Below, piece after piece: positions 1-10,200 of a DNA stretch of 64,000 bases (position 1 is its first letter; each line of letters begins with the position of its first letter). The stretch lies in the NCBI GenBank assembly GCA_030998225.1, contig JAPYXD010000608.1, positions 5,486,501 to 5,550,500 on the forward strand, in the 5' to 3' direction. Source of the DNA: Diplolepis rosae. Lineage: Eukaryota; Arthropoda; Insecta; Hymenoptera; Diplolepididae. Made by a program: the position numbers and the translations under genes. The notes under the pieces were generated by a model. That model did no database searches and was not told the DNA's origin. It saw only the letters and a list, made by a program, of their open reading frames with translations.

Positions 1-440
1 CCTTGACCCGTTTCGCTGTGTGTGATGGGGCATTATCGTGAAGAAAAATGACTTTGTGTTGCCTTCCTCGATAATCCGGTCGTTTTTCTTGTAATGCTCG
101 ATTTAAATCGATCACTTGCTGTTAGTAGCGATTCGTGTTGACAGTTTTACCAGGTTTTAGCAGCTTATAATAGATAGCACCCTTCTGATGCTACCAAACG
201 CACTTTTTCGGTGGTTTTCCACGATCTTCGTTTCTCACATCAGAATTACCACTTTTGAATTTTTTAAACCACTCGAAACACTGTGTTTCGCCAAGAGCAT
301 GTTTACTGTAAGCTCCAACAAGCATTCGATGCGATTCTGCAGCAGTTTTCTTCAAGTGATAACAAAAAACCAGTGCTGTCCGCAAAATCGTAGTTCGTAG
401 GCACAAAACTCGACATGTTGATGCTTGTAGTAAATACACT
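1..440 (-). mobile_element. mariner transposase fragment, cut by window edge
   Basis: The minus strand encodes the N-terminal part of a mariner (Tc1/mariner, DD34D) transposase. The helix-turn-helix region (HLKKTAAESHRML, then GETQCFEWFKKFKSG) is readable at about 230-380. Below 190 the same strand continues, with frame changes, into the region before the second catalytic Asp (LLKPGKTVNTNRY-like, then a decayed HDNA block). The middle of the protein, where the first catalytic Asp sits, is missing between these two parts, so this is an internally deleted and frameshifted copy. It resembles the copy at 59360-60268, which has the same kind of deletion. The left end is outside the window. Confidence 0.8.
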
Positions 441-600
441 GGTATATCGAACTTGGGTTGTTGTCTACTGAAAATCTTTCTCAGCTGCTAGAGGGAGAAG
501 ATGGCGCTGCAGAAGCGGTCGTACGGTCTCTAAACTGATGGCAAGCACGATCAATAAGGAAATTCCGGTTTCATGCTTCTAGACCTGGTATACGTGGGAA

Positions 601-1215
601 AATAGTAGAAAGAGCAATACAAGAACGAAATTTAACAGCCAGAAACGAACTGCGGAGAGGAAATAGATAATAATCACTATTCCAGGAAGTTAAAAAATCA
701 TCACATAATAACCAAGAATTTGCAAAAACAAATAAAATGAACTTAGCACAAGAAGAACCACTAAAGTGTCAAATCTCTTAGAAAATAGGTTACACAGCAG
801 CAACCTGTTTTCAATTTGTTCCACAATTAACAAATAAAAGTTCACAAGGTAGTCAGTTAGGAAGTAACTTCAGTAGACAAAATAATCAATACGAGGGAAA
901 TAGGCAAGGTCAGGGAACTCAATGGAGACCCCCTCAGAAATACCAGGTGCAAGGTCTAAATCAACAAGGGAGTAGAAACGATTATCGAAATATAAATAGT
1001 TTTCCATCCCGCCCTAATGTTTCCCAAGAAAATAGATTAGATTTAATCCCAATCAAAAAAATGAAGTCCAAATTTTAATCAAAATTCGAGTTTTAACAGA
1101 AATTTGAGTCAGAATTCGAATTTTAACAGGAACTTGAATCCAAAATCAAATTTCAATATAAACTTCAACCAAGGTCAAAACTTTAATCAAGGTCAAAATT
1201 ATGTTTTTGCAGTTT
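601..1215 (+). pseudogene. Ty3/gypsy-type gag fragment with CCHC knuckle and Asn-rich tail
   Basis: The plus strand reads as a decayed retroelement gag. At about 765-815 a nucleocapsid-type zinc knuckle is visible (CQIS, a stop where Lys is expected, then KIGYTAATCF, resembling CQICKKIGHTAATCF), with one Cys and the His substituted. It is followed by Gln/Asn-rich low-complexity sequence with repeated NFN and GQNFNQ units (about 1060-1210). Several stops and frame changes interrupt it. It probably belongs with the integrase pieces at 1648-2470, but protease and RT are missing between them. Assignment to the 412/mdg1 type is an inference from the integrase. Confidence 0.55.
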
Positions 1216-1301
1216 CCTGTTGGCGTTCCATGGACAAGGATCTACGTCCCCATGGAGGGTGATAGGAGACGCAACATTTGTTGAATATTTTTTTTAGTGT
1301 T

Positions 1302-1343
1302 GCAGCTTTGAAGAGGGTGCTGGAAGAGCACCGAAACGTCGGC
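1302..1343 (+). ncRNA. degenerate hammerhead-like core (candidate)
   Basis: The segment has the order expected of a hammerhead core: a CTTTGAAGA box, a six-pair stem (GGTGCT / AGCACC) closed by the loop GGAAG, then CGAAACGTC. A functional core needs CUGAUGA before the stem, and here that box is changed, so catalysis is unlikely. Such cores are known from Penelope-like elements and retrozymes. The purine-rich sequence after it (1385-1430) is unassigned. Confidence 0.3.
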
Positions 1344-1518
1344 GAGAAGTTTAAATATTATTTATGTAAATGGTGGTGGGTGGTAGAGGCAAGAGAGGAC
1401 GAAAGAAAGAAGAAGAAGGCAGGAGTTTTGGAAGGTTGCCTTCTTTTCTCTTTCCTCCTTTTTTGTTTGTTTTCTCAAGGTTTTTTCTACTTGCGATTTT
1501 GGTCCAAATTTGGTTGTA

Positions 1519-2160
1519 TTTTTTGTGTTTTAGGGATTCGATTACTTTCAAATTCTTGAAATTTTTAATTGTGATTTTGTTTGGACGTTGGGAGGAATCC
1601 GGGTTCGTGGTGGTACGAGTTCGAGTTCAGGTTTAAATTTAAGATAATTTTACTACATATTCCCTAGCAATTCCACTCCCAAATCATCAAGCTGGAACAA
1701 TAGCAGACGCTTTTGTTGAAAAATTCATTTGCATATATGGCTCTCCAAAAGCAGTATTAACATATCAAGGAGCAGATTTTCTAAGCAATTTAATGAGAAA
1801 AATGGCAAAAAGATTTCGAATACGTCAGCTTAAAACTACTGCTTATCATCCCCAATGAAATGGATCCTTGAAAAGATCCCATCACGTACTTAAAAATTAT
1901 CTTAAACAATTTATTAAAAATAATGCAGAGTGGGATGACTGGATCGAATTAGCGATATTTTCATATAATACAAGCGTTCACGAAGGAACGAAATGCACGC
2001 CTTATGAATTAGTCTTTGGAAAATTAGCACGCTAACCGTCTGCTGATCCTCTACCAGAATATGAAAAAATGGAAACTTACTATATGTACATGACAAAACT
2101 GATAAAAAATTTGTGTTTTGGGGATTCGATTACTTTCGAATTCTTGAAATTTTTAATTAT
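1519..2160. repeat. 50-bp direct repeat flanking the integrase fragment (1519-1568 and 2111-2160)
   Basis: Two nearly identical 50-bp segments, both containing GGGATTCGATTACTTTC and TTCTTGAAATTTTTAATT, lie on either side of the plus-strand integrase half. They differ at a few positions. The second copy ends where the inverted integrase half begins, so it is part of the rearrangement junction. Confidence 0.8.
1648..2096 (+). pseudogene. Ty3/gypsy integrase, C-terminal half of catalytic core
   Basis: The translation gives the classic retroviral-type integrase core: AIPLPNHQAGTIADAFVE, then YGSPKAVLTYQGADF (the second catalytic Asp lies in QGADF), then TTAYHPQ followed by a stop and NGS, then SYNTSVHEGTKCTPYELVFG. 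In-frame stops (TGA in the HPQxNG box, TAA after GKLAR) show it is dead. The N-terminal half is found at 2153-2470 on the opposite strand. The two halves would join at a shared AAGATAATT sequence. Confidence 0.85.
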
Positions 2161-2470
2161 CTTAAATTGTTAATATGTATTGATTTTGTGATGAAGTGTT
2201 TGGTAACTTTTCGACAATATCCATTGATATTTTTATAAATGCAGTTCCCGGGGTGTCAGTGATTATCATAGGGTTTTTTGTTTTGACCCTGACAAGTTTT
2301 TTATGTTGACATTGTAAACAGAGTTGTATATATTTTTGTATATCCAATTTCATATTCTCCCAATAATATCTCTGTCTCATTCTATTATAGGTTTTTGTTA
2401 TTCCTTCATGTCCTATAGCAGATGAATGAGCTTCTTCAATTAATTGATTTCTTTATACGAATGTTTCTAA
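2153..2470 (-). pseudogene. Ty3/gypsy integrase, N-terminal zinc-binding half (inverted)
   Basis: On the minus strand this reads as the HHCC zinc-binding domain of a Ty3/gypsy integrase: an H...H pair (EEAHSSAIGHEG), the RMRQRYYWENM block, then the CxxC pair in CLQCQHKK, running into the start of the catalytic core (FIKISMDIVEKLP, which carries the first catalytic Asp). It stops at TTTAAGATAATT, where the plus-strand half at 1648 picks up. It is therefore the inverted partner of that half, not a second element. Confidence 0.85.
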
Positions 2471-3129
2471 ATCATTTCAGTCGAATAAATGATTTATCAA
2501 GCCTGAGCTCAAAATTCATTTACCTCTTAATAAATTATACTCGCAGATTCGAATGCAAGCAGTTTGAGAGCATTCCCAGCGCATTTTCTCAGTAAATTCA
2601 AAGATGTTGAAAAAATGCACTCCTTTGCAACACATGCAGGATAAGAGTTATGAAACATGAAGTTTTAGAAAAAGTATGGAAAAGAATGAAAGTTGTTCCG
2701 CCCAGCATTTATGTTTTCTTTCTTAATTGTAAGAATTATCAGAAATCGGCGAATGACTCGCAAAATCTTCCTACTCACGGCTTCCAGGTACCGTCCGATT
2801 CCAAGAATCCCCCGAAGACAATAATATTGACGAAAATCACTATGAATTTTTTTGGATTTTTAAAAAATGGCGTTTTTTCAAAAAATCAATTTGTTTCAAA
2901 AACAAATTTTTTTTTTTGTTATTAAATTTAGAGTAAAATTTTTCCCCAAAAATGTTACTACATCGGCGATCTAATGATACGTTTGTGTGATTTTTTTCAG
3001 AATTTTTCCAAGTTTCAGTTTTTAAATAATTAAAAAAGAACAAAAACATATTTTTTTGTTCATCCCTTAAATTTTTAAATATTGCATGGAAAAGTCTCAA
3101 ATTTTAGATTTCTTTATTATGACCCCAAT
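2471..3129. other. AT-rich stretch, no feature recognised
   Basis: I see only short open frames made of low-complexity Phe/Asn/Lys codons and A/T runs. There is no coding signal, inverted repeat or tandem array. Confidence 0.5.
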
Positions 3130-3991
3130 TTTTGCTGCACAAAAGAATGGCAAAACTGATTTTGGTCATGTACTTGAAGATGGCGAAGCGATGTAAATTG
3201 ATGAAGAGTCTGCTAATAAGTCTAAAACTGAGATTGATTATGACAACGAAAGTGAAACAGACTGGGGGCTCTAATCACCAAAAAATCGTCTGCTCCATCC
3301 TTGGTATCACAGTTTGAATTAAATGATCTTGTGCGATATTTTTGAGGAGAAAAAATCTTTTAGAACGCAAAATGAAAGTATTTGTTTATCGAAATAGAGA
3401 ATCAGAATCCCGCAAATACTTCATGAAAGATGAAGATTCATCGCTAGTATTCTCAATTGCTATGATGCTAAAGATTGGATATTTTTCATAGATTCTTCTA
3501 AGCAAATAATAAAAGCTGTTTTACTCCACAATACAAATGTATATGCTCCAATTCCTTTAGCCTACTCTACTGTCATGCAAGAAAAATATGAAAATAGGAG
3601 TGCTTTTACAAAAAATAAACTACGATACTCATCAATGGCAGATTCAGAATTTTGCTTGGACAATAGTTTGGATTCACAAAACATCCTTGCTATTTGTGCT
3701 TGTGGGACAGTAGAGATCGTGTAAATCATTATATATATAAAAAAAAAAAATAAAAAAAAATGGCCAACAAGATCATTGTTCTCACCCGGTACATGTAACA
3801 TCATTCATGAGTCTTTAGTAAATCCATCAAATATTCTGATTCCTCCTCTCCACGTAAAGCTCGGATTAATGAAACAGTTTGTAAAAGCTCTTGATAAAAC
3901 TGGACAATGTTTTCAATACCTCGTAAAAAAATTCCCTAAACTATCAATACAATCTTATAACCTAAGCATTCGTATATACGTTATGTTTTGA
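3130..3991 (+). pseudogene. decayed copy of an arthropod dispersed uncharacterised protein family
   Basis: Pieces of one protein can be followed through several frames: an acidic stretch with NESETDWG, then LVSQFELNDLVRYF, then WIFFIDSSKQIIKAVLLHN with PIPLAYS, and last ILIPPLHVKLGLMKQFVKALDKTG (about 3830-3900) with YLVKKFPKLS. This series of blocks is one I recognise from many uncharacterised, repeat-associated proteins of aphids, spiders and cnidarians. I know no function for it. Stops, frameshifts and an A-rich insertion near 3735-3760 make this copy a pseudogene. Confidence 0.55.
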
Positions 3992-4142
3992 GTATGATCT
4001 CTTTTTGTTTCTGCTTGTCAAAAAGGGAGTGGATAGTACATGCTGAGAAGTGTTGCTATCTCAACGGTAGGGCAACTGTGCCCCCCCTGTTGATAGGAAA
4101 CATATGAAAATATTACTAAGTTGACTGAGAAAGTATATTTAC

Positions 4143-4235
4143 CATTACATAACTTCTCTGAGAATATGCTTCACTAATTTCGTTGAAAACATGACAGTAA
4201 TACTTTCCCTCGTCTTTGTTAGTGAATCTATTGAT
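4143..4235 (-). CDS. MALT1: MALT1-like exon 5 (end of Ig2)
   Basis: This 31-codon exon starts after ATTGCAG in phase 0 and carries the DEGKYYCHVFNEIS block that closes the second Ig domain. It ends at GTAAAT. It is too short to show in an ORF scan and was found by splice-phase matching. Confidence 0.7.
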
Positions 4236-7200
4236 CTGCAATAAATATTTTGTTAAAAAATGAACTATTAAAATTATTTTTCAGGTGTGATTTTTTCACA
4301 AAACTAAATATTTACACAAAGAATGTTTGAAGTTTGTTCATCTAATTTGGTATTATCTCGGAACCATTGGAACTGAGGATGTGGATGACTGTTTGCTTTG
4401 CAACTTAATTTCAGAACTTCTCCTTCCTTAATGTATACAGTTGGTAGAGGTTGCTCTTCAATTACGACACATGTTGGTTTAATTTTTATCGAAACTGATT
4501 TAGAAAATATCTCATTCATGACACACCCGTCTCGAGTACTTTGATAGACTTTACACTTATAACTGTTTTCTTGATTCACACTGTGAACAGTTAGGTATTT
4601 CATTCATTTATTTGATTAATTTAGTAAATTATTGATTCTTTTAAGGGCATTCAAGTTTTTAATCAATATGGATGTATAATGAGATTGCATCTATTTTATT
4701 CGGGTACAGTTGCGAAAAGCATTTATCTCCGATTTATTTGAAACTTCGTATACCCATGTATTTTAACTCGCTGAATAAGAATATGTTCGTGGGAATACCC
4801 GCAAAGGACCCCGCATACTTTACATTAAAATTCGGCCCTGGTCAAATTGGTTGAGACGTTAAAAGTTCGTGATAAGCTCATTGTCAGAACTTTTTATATA
4901 GCCTGTAGATATTGAGCGCAGCAATAACATATTGATAGTGACGTAAGTCACACTTGTTAGTTTATTCTAAGAGTACTACGTCTTGGTGTTATCATTATTG
5001 TCAGGTTTCTAATGGGAGTAACCAGTGTTTAAAAGTATCCAGCTTAACATAAAGTTTTAAATTTTTATATAATATCAAGTGTGCCATTCAGAAACGACTC
5101 GTCAATGCGTGAGACTGATTTTTTATGATTTTCTTTTACAAAATTTAGATCACTTTAAAACTTGGTTAAAGGACATATATTTTCCAAATGTGGGGCCAAC
5201 CAGTATGTTACTCATTGAATTATGGAGTGGTCATTGCCCAACTGCTGCAGTAGAAGCAACACCACCTAACAAAAACATTAATCTTAAGATGATACCAACA
5301 GGGAAGACTGGGAAAATTCAACTTCTAGATCTATTCGGTTTTCGAATTTGGAAAAATTTTGTACGACATTTTTCAGATAGCGCTATCTTAATAAATTACG
5401 ATGTCAATTTACATTTACGCAACAACATTATCAAACTGCAATCTTTGACCCATAATCGATTATCTTCCTCACGGTACATCAATCTTTTTAAATACTCTTG
5501 GCATAAAAGCGGATACATTACTTCAAGACCAGAAAAGTTCGAAAATCCCGTGGAATTTGGTTTCGGCGAGTCTTGTACACCTCATTGCGAAATTCCAGGC
5601 TGTACCAATGTTGCAGTCATTCGCTGCTCGTGGTGTAAAAAATCATTATGCTCCAAACACTTTTTTGACGATTACCATTATTGCTCTAAATTCGAAGAAT
5701 AATGGATTTCTAATTCTAAAATTTCTAAAAACGTAAGTGTAGGAAAAGCATGCATAAAAATTATAATTATTGTTTGTACTGCATATTAATACCGTAACAA
5801 TATAAAATGTTGGTTATATTCCTGTCGTAGATGGTTGTAGAATCCATTTTGTGTATTCTGCATATTTTGATGGTGGGTCAGAATTTCTGAAACGGATCAC
5901 CCGAATTGGATGAAAATTCAAATATACTTCAAAATGATTTTTTACGATAGTGTTTACCATTCCTGACATAAATCTAAAGTGATTTCGTTGAAAAAATTTT
6001 TTTGTTTATAATATTAACAATTAAAGATTTTTGTCACTTTTTTTTGTAAAATTAATTCTGGCTGATCTAATTATCCGATTTTTATGTTTTTTATGACAAT
6101 GGAATCGTCATTTAACATAGATTGACTATGATTTTTCCCGATTTGATAACTTGAAATTTTATGTGAAATTTTAATAATTGTTTATAACAAATTGATAAAC
6201 AAACGTCTTCTTCATCGGATTTCGACTGGAAAAAAAAACCACATGTACTTCATTGAATTATCTTTCATATTCCGTTGAGAAAAAAAATCGCCCGCATTTT
6301 GGAACGATCCAATTCGGTCGAAAACATAGTCGCGCAAGGTGCCAAAACTGTGCCGTTCGCTCGCGCGCATTTATTCTTCACCACGCAAATGCTTCGTGCT
6401 ATGTAAAAAGGATTTCTCGGGTGAATAAATAAACGTAAGAAAATACTTAGTTGGAACATTTAATGATGAATAACTAGAAGAAGAATGATATATAGTACAA
6501 CATACCGATTGATTTTACACATAATTCTGGTTAATGTAAGTGTTTGGAATATTTTACAAATAATGTGTTGATTCTTCGGCTGATCGAAAACTAACAAATT
6601 AAGGTAAAAGTACTAATAGCCGGACGTCTAAGGAAATGTCATTCAATTGTTTGAATTAATCGTTCTAAATGTGATGCGGAATCAAGAATTGCCGCGATTA
6701 TTTTGATGTATGTGTCCTCCCTACTATAACAAAAAGTCCAGAGTTGTGTTAAATCTGAATAATCCATTTTAATAATTATCTTTATTAAATAATGCTCTGG
6801 AGCCAATTGCCGGACGGGAAAAGTGAATTGATCCAATAGCCGGACAGCGCTGCACCAATACTCGGAGAAGAGAATATTATAATTTTATTGGTATGGATTT
6901 GATATTTTTTAAGCATAATAAACACTGGGGAATATTTACGGAAACATTTTTTAGGTCTACGCTTATAAAAAAAAAATATTGAAAAGATTTTACAAATAAA
7001 ATATATTATATTTAGAGCTTGCAGCACTAATTGTCAATCGTTTTTGCCTTATATCCTCAATGGCATTTATAATATCCGTTTTGGTATAAAGCTTTTTAAT
7101 CTTTTTTTCTGATACTTTTTCCATGATCTATAATGAAGACACCAAATATATAAAACCCAGAAAATACATATGTTAAAATGAAAATACTTTCTCAAAATAT

Positions 7201-10200
7201 CAGATTTTCAGCAAATCCATAGCTGAAACATTATTTCTTTAAAAAATTATTCATTATTAATCATAGTTTATCATTATTATTGGAAATTATCATTCAAAAA
7301 GATCAAAAAGTGGGGAAATTTCACTCTGAAATCCATATTTCCATTGTTCTCAATGTAAAATTAACAAGAAAATAAACGTCAAATGTCAATTGAGGTTGGA
7401 TTTCATATTTGACTAATTAAAATATGTTTAAAGTGATTTGCCTAATATTTTATTAGATAGATATCTTCTATGAATTTAAAACAATCAAATATTTACCACA
7501 TTTCTTGAAAATATTAATAGCATGGACACGCGTGTTCGGTTATTAGGCAAAACGAATATTCATTGACCTAATAACCGGATTTAAAATATTTAATTAAAGG
7601 AAAATGTTTTTTAATTTTGAAAAATACTATGGTTTATATAAAGCATTCTACTTTAGTGTAACACGTATTAATATGACAAATGAAGATAAGTGTAAATGTG
7701 ATTTGCTTAACAAAGACAACGCGTCAGTTAGTTTATAGAGCAGATTTCGCTAGATTTCGACTAGCCTTACGCTTCAATAGAGAAATTTTTTTTTCTTGGC
7801 GAAGTTTTAATTTCTAATTCAACAAATTTTTCACTTTTTTAAAATGTACGTTTCGAGGTTTGTATAAGGTACACCAAGATAGCGATAAGTGATTCATAAA
7901 TCTCTAATTCTGAGAAAAATTCATGGCTCTGTCCGGCTATTGGTGCTTTTACCTTAACTCATCATATTATTAAGCCTCCAAGTGATACATAATAATTAAC
8001 GTTCTTGGTTCTGTCGCTGTCTCGAATGAATAATAATAATGATAATAGTAATAATGACAGATATAGCATAAACCACTTTGCCAAAAAAACACTCGAAATT
8101 CTAGAACACCACTACAAAAATAACGCGTTAATTTTTTATAGAGGTCTGTGCTCAGTTTCGACTGTGAAAAGACTGATCTACAAAAGCAAAAATAATAATG
8201 ATAAGGAAAAAAACAAATGACGATCGCTAGCAACTAACGTGTTCAAAGGCGTCGAACGCTCCGTGTCAAAGCGCGCTCCGAACGTTCGATCATATTTAAA
8301 TTGGCATTACATTAATCAACAATAAAAATGAGAAAAAAATCTTTTTGCAAAATTAATCTGGATTTTAGTTCACATTGTCAATGCCTATAGAAAAAATACC
8401 ATAACGAGTAGAAGTAATTTTTGACCATATTTGAGTGATCTGTTTAAGGAGTATATCATCCTTGAAAATACTACCTATTCTGTGCTAAATTTAAATAAAC
8501 TGATGTCAAGAATGTATAACACTTATATACGTTTCAAAAATCTATTATTTATGCACCCAAGAAATCCTTTTTACATAGCACGAAGCATTTGCGCGGTGAA
8601 GAATAAATGCGCGTGAGCGAACGGCACAGTTTTGGCACCTCGCGCGACTATGTTTTCGACCAGATTGGATCGTTTCAAAATGCGGGCGATTTTTTTTCCC
8701 AACGGAATATGAAAGATAATTCAATGAAGTACATGTGGTTTTTTTTTCAGTCGAAATCCGATGAAGAAGACATTTGTTTATCAATTTGTTATAAACAATT
8801 ATTAAAATTTCACATAAAATTTCAAGTTTTCAAATAGGGAAAAATCATAGTCAATCTATGTTAAATGACGATTCCATTGTCACAAAAAACATAAAAATCG
8901 GATAATTAGATCAGCCAGAATTAATTTTACAAAAAAAAGTGACAAAAATCTTTAATTGTTAATATTATAAACAAAAAATTTTTTCAACGAAATCACTTTA
9001 GATTTATGTCAGGAATGGTAAACACTATCGTAAAAAATTATTTTGAAGTAGATTTGAATTTTCATCCAATTCGGGTGATCCGTTTCAGAAATTCTGACCC
9101 TGGTGTAAAGGTTTTAGGCCTGATAATTGTATTAAAAAATATTTGGTGTTACCGGTATTTCTATTTAAACCTTTACACCATCAAAATATGCAGAATACAC
9201 AAAATGGATTCTACAACCATCTACGACAGGAATATAACCAACAACTCGTTACGAATATCAAAATTTATAAACAAGCTATTTCTAACCTAAAAAAAAGAGA
9301 AATACAAAGAAAATTTCTTCTGCAATGTAGATCGTGCAACGTACTTCGAAACCATATTTCAAATCAAACAAAAAAAACCACCGGAAAGGCTATTTATACT
9401 TTCCAAATAGAAATACCAGTAACACCAAATATTTTTTAATATTTCATTTCTTTTGCTGTCCACAATATTTATAGTTAGTTTAGCCAATCAAAGTTGCATT
9501 TTATTACACAAATGATATGAAATACATTGAGGGCTAGTTGTCTTCTCAATTTTGACTTTTCAAAAAAATCCAAACATATGTAAATTGAGTTTTCTGATAG
9601 TGTGCAACATATATTTTTTCACATTTTTAATTATATTTGGCGGTGGTTTACCCCCATGAAATTTTTTTCTGAAATTGAGGACATAGTGGTTTCAATTCCT
9701 CATTAGGAGGAAACTTTTTTAATCGGTTTCATGAAACGATTTACGTTCTATATGAGATAGCAGAATAAAATCCTAGCTACCCTATCTTTGGAGGGCAGTT
9801 TCACCCCTAGAAGTCCATGTCAGCAGATTAATAAAAAAACGTGTGGCTTAGTTTTTGGTCTACTTTACCATATTTAAAAATAAATCGAATGGGCGCCGGA
9901 CTCCTGAGATACCTTCCTTGTTAGTAGTAGGTAAACTGTTAGTCTGAGTATTGCTACCGTGCGAAGATAACTGATGTTACGTTTTGTTCCTCACAATATT
10001 GGATTAAATGCAATTACAAGAGAGCAATACATAGAAAGACATGCGGCGGATTTTGCAAATAGGCTCTGTAATCCTAACCCTAATAATTCTGTTGCAATTG
10101 CATACATCGATGGAACGTATGTATATATGCATAAATCAAGTAACTTTAGAGCACTAAGGCAGTCATACTCAATACATAAGGGACGTCATTTAATTAAATT

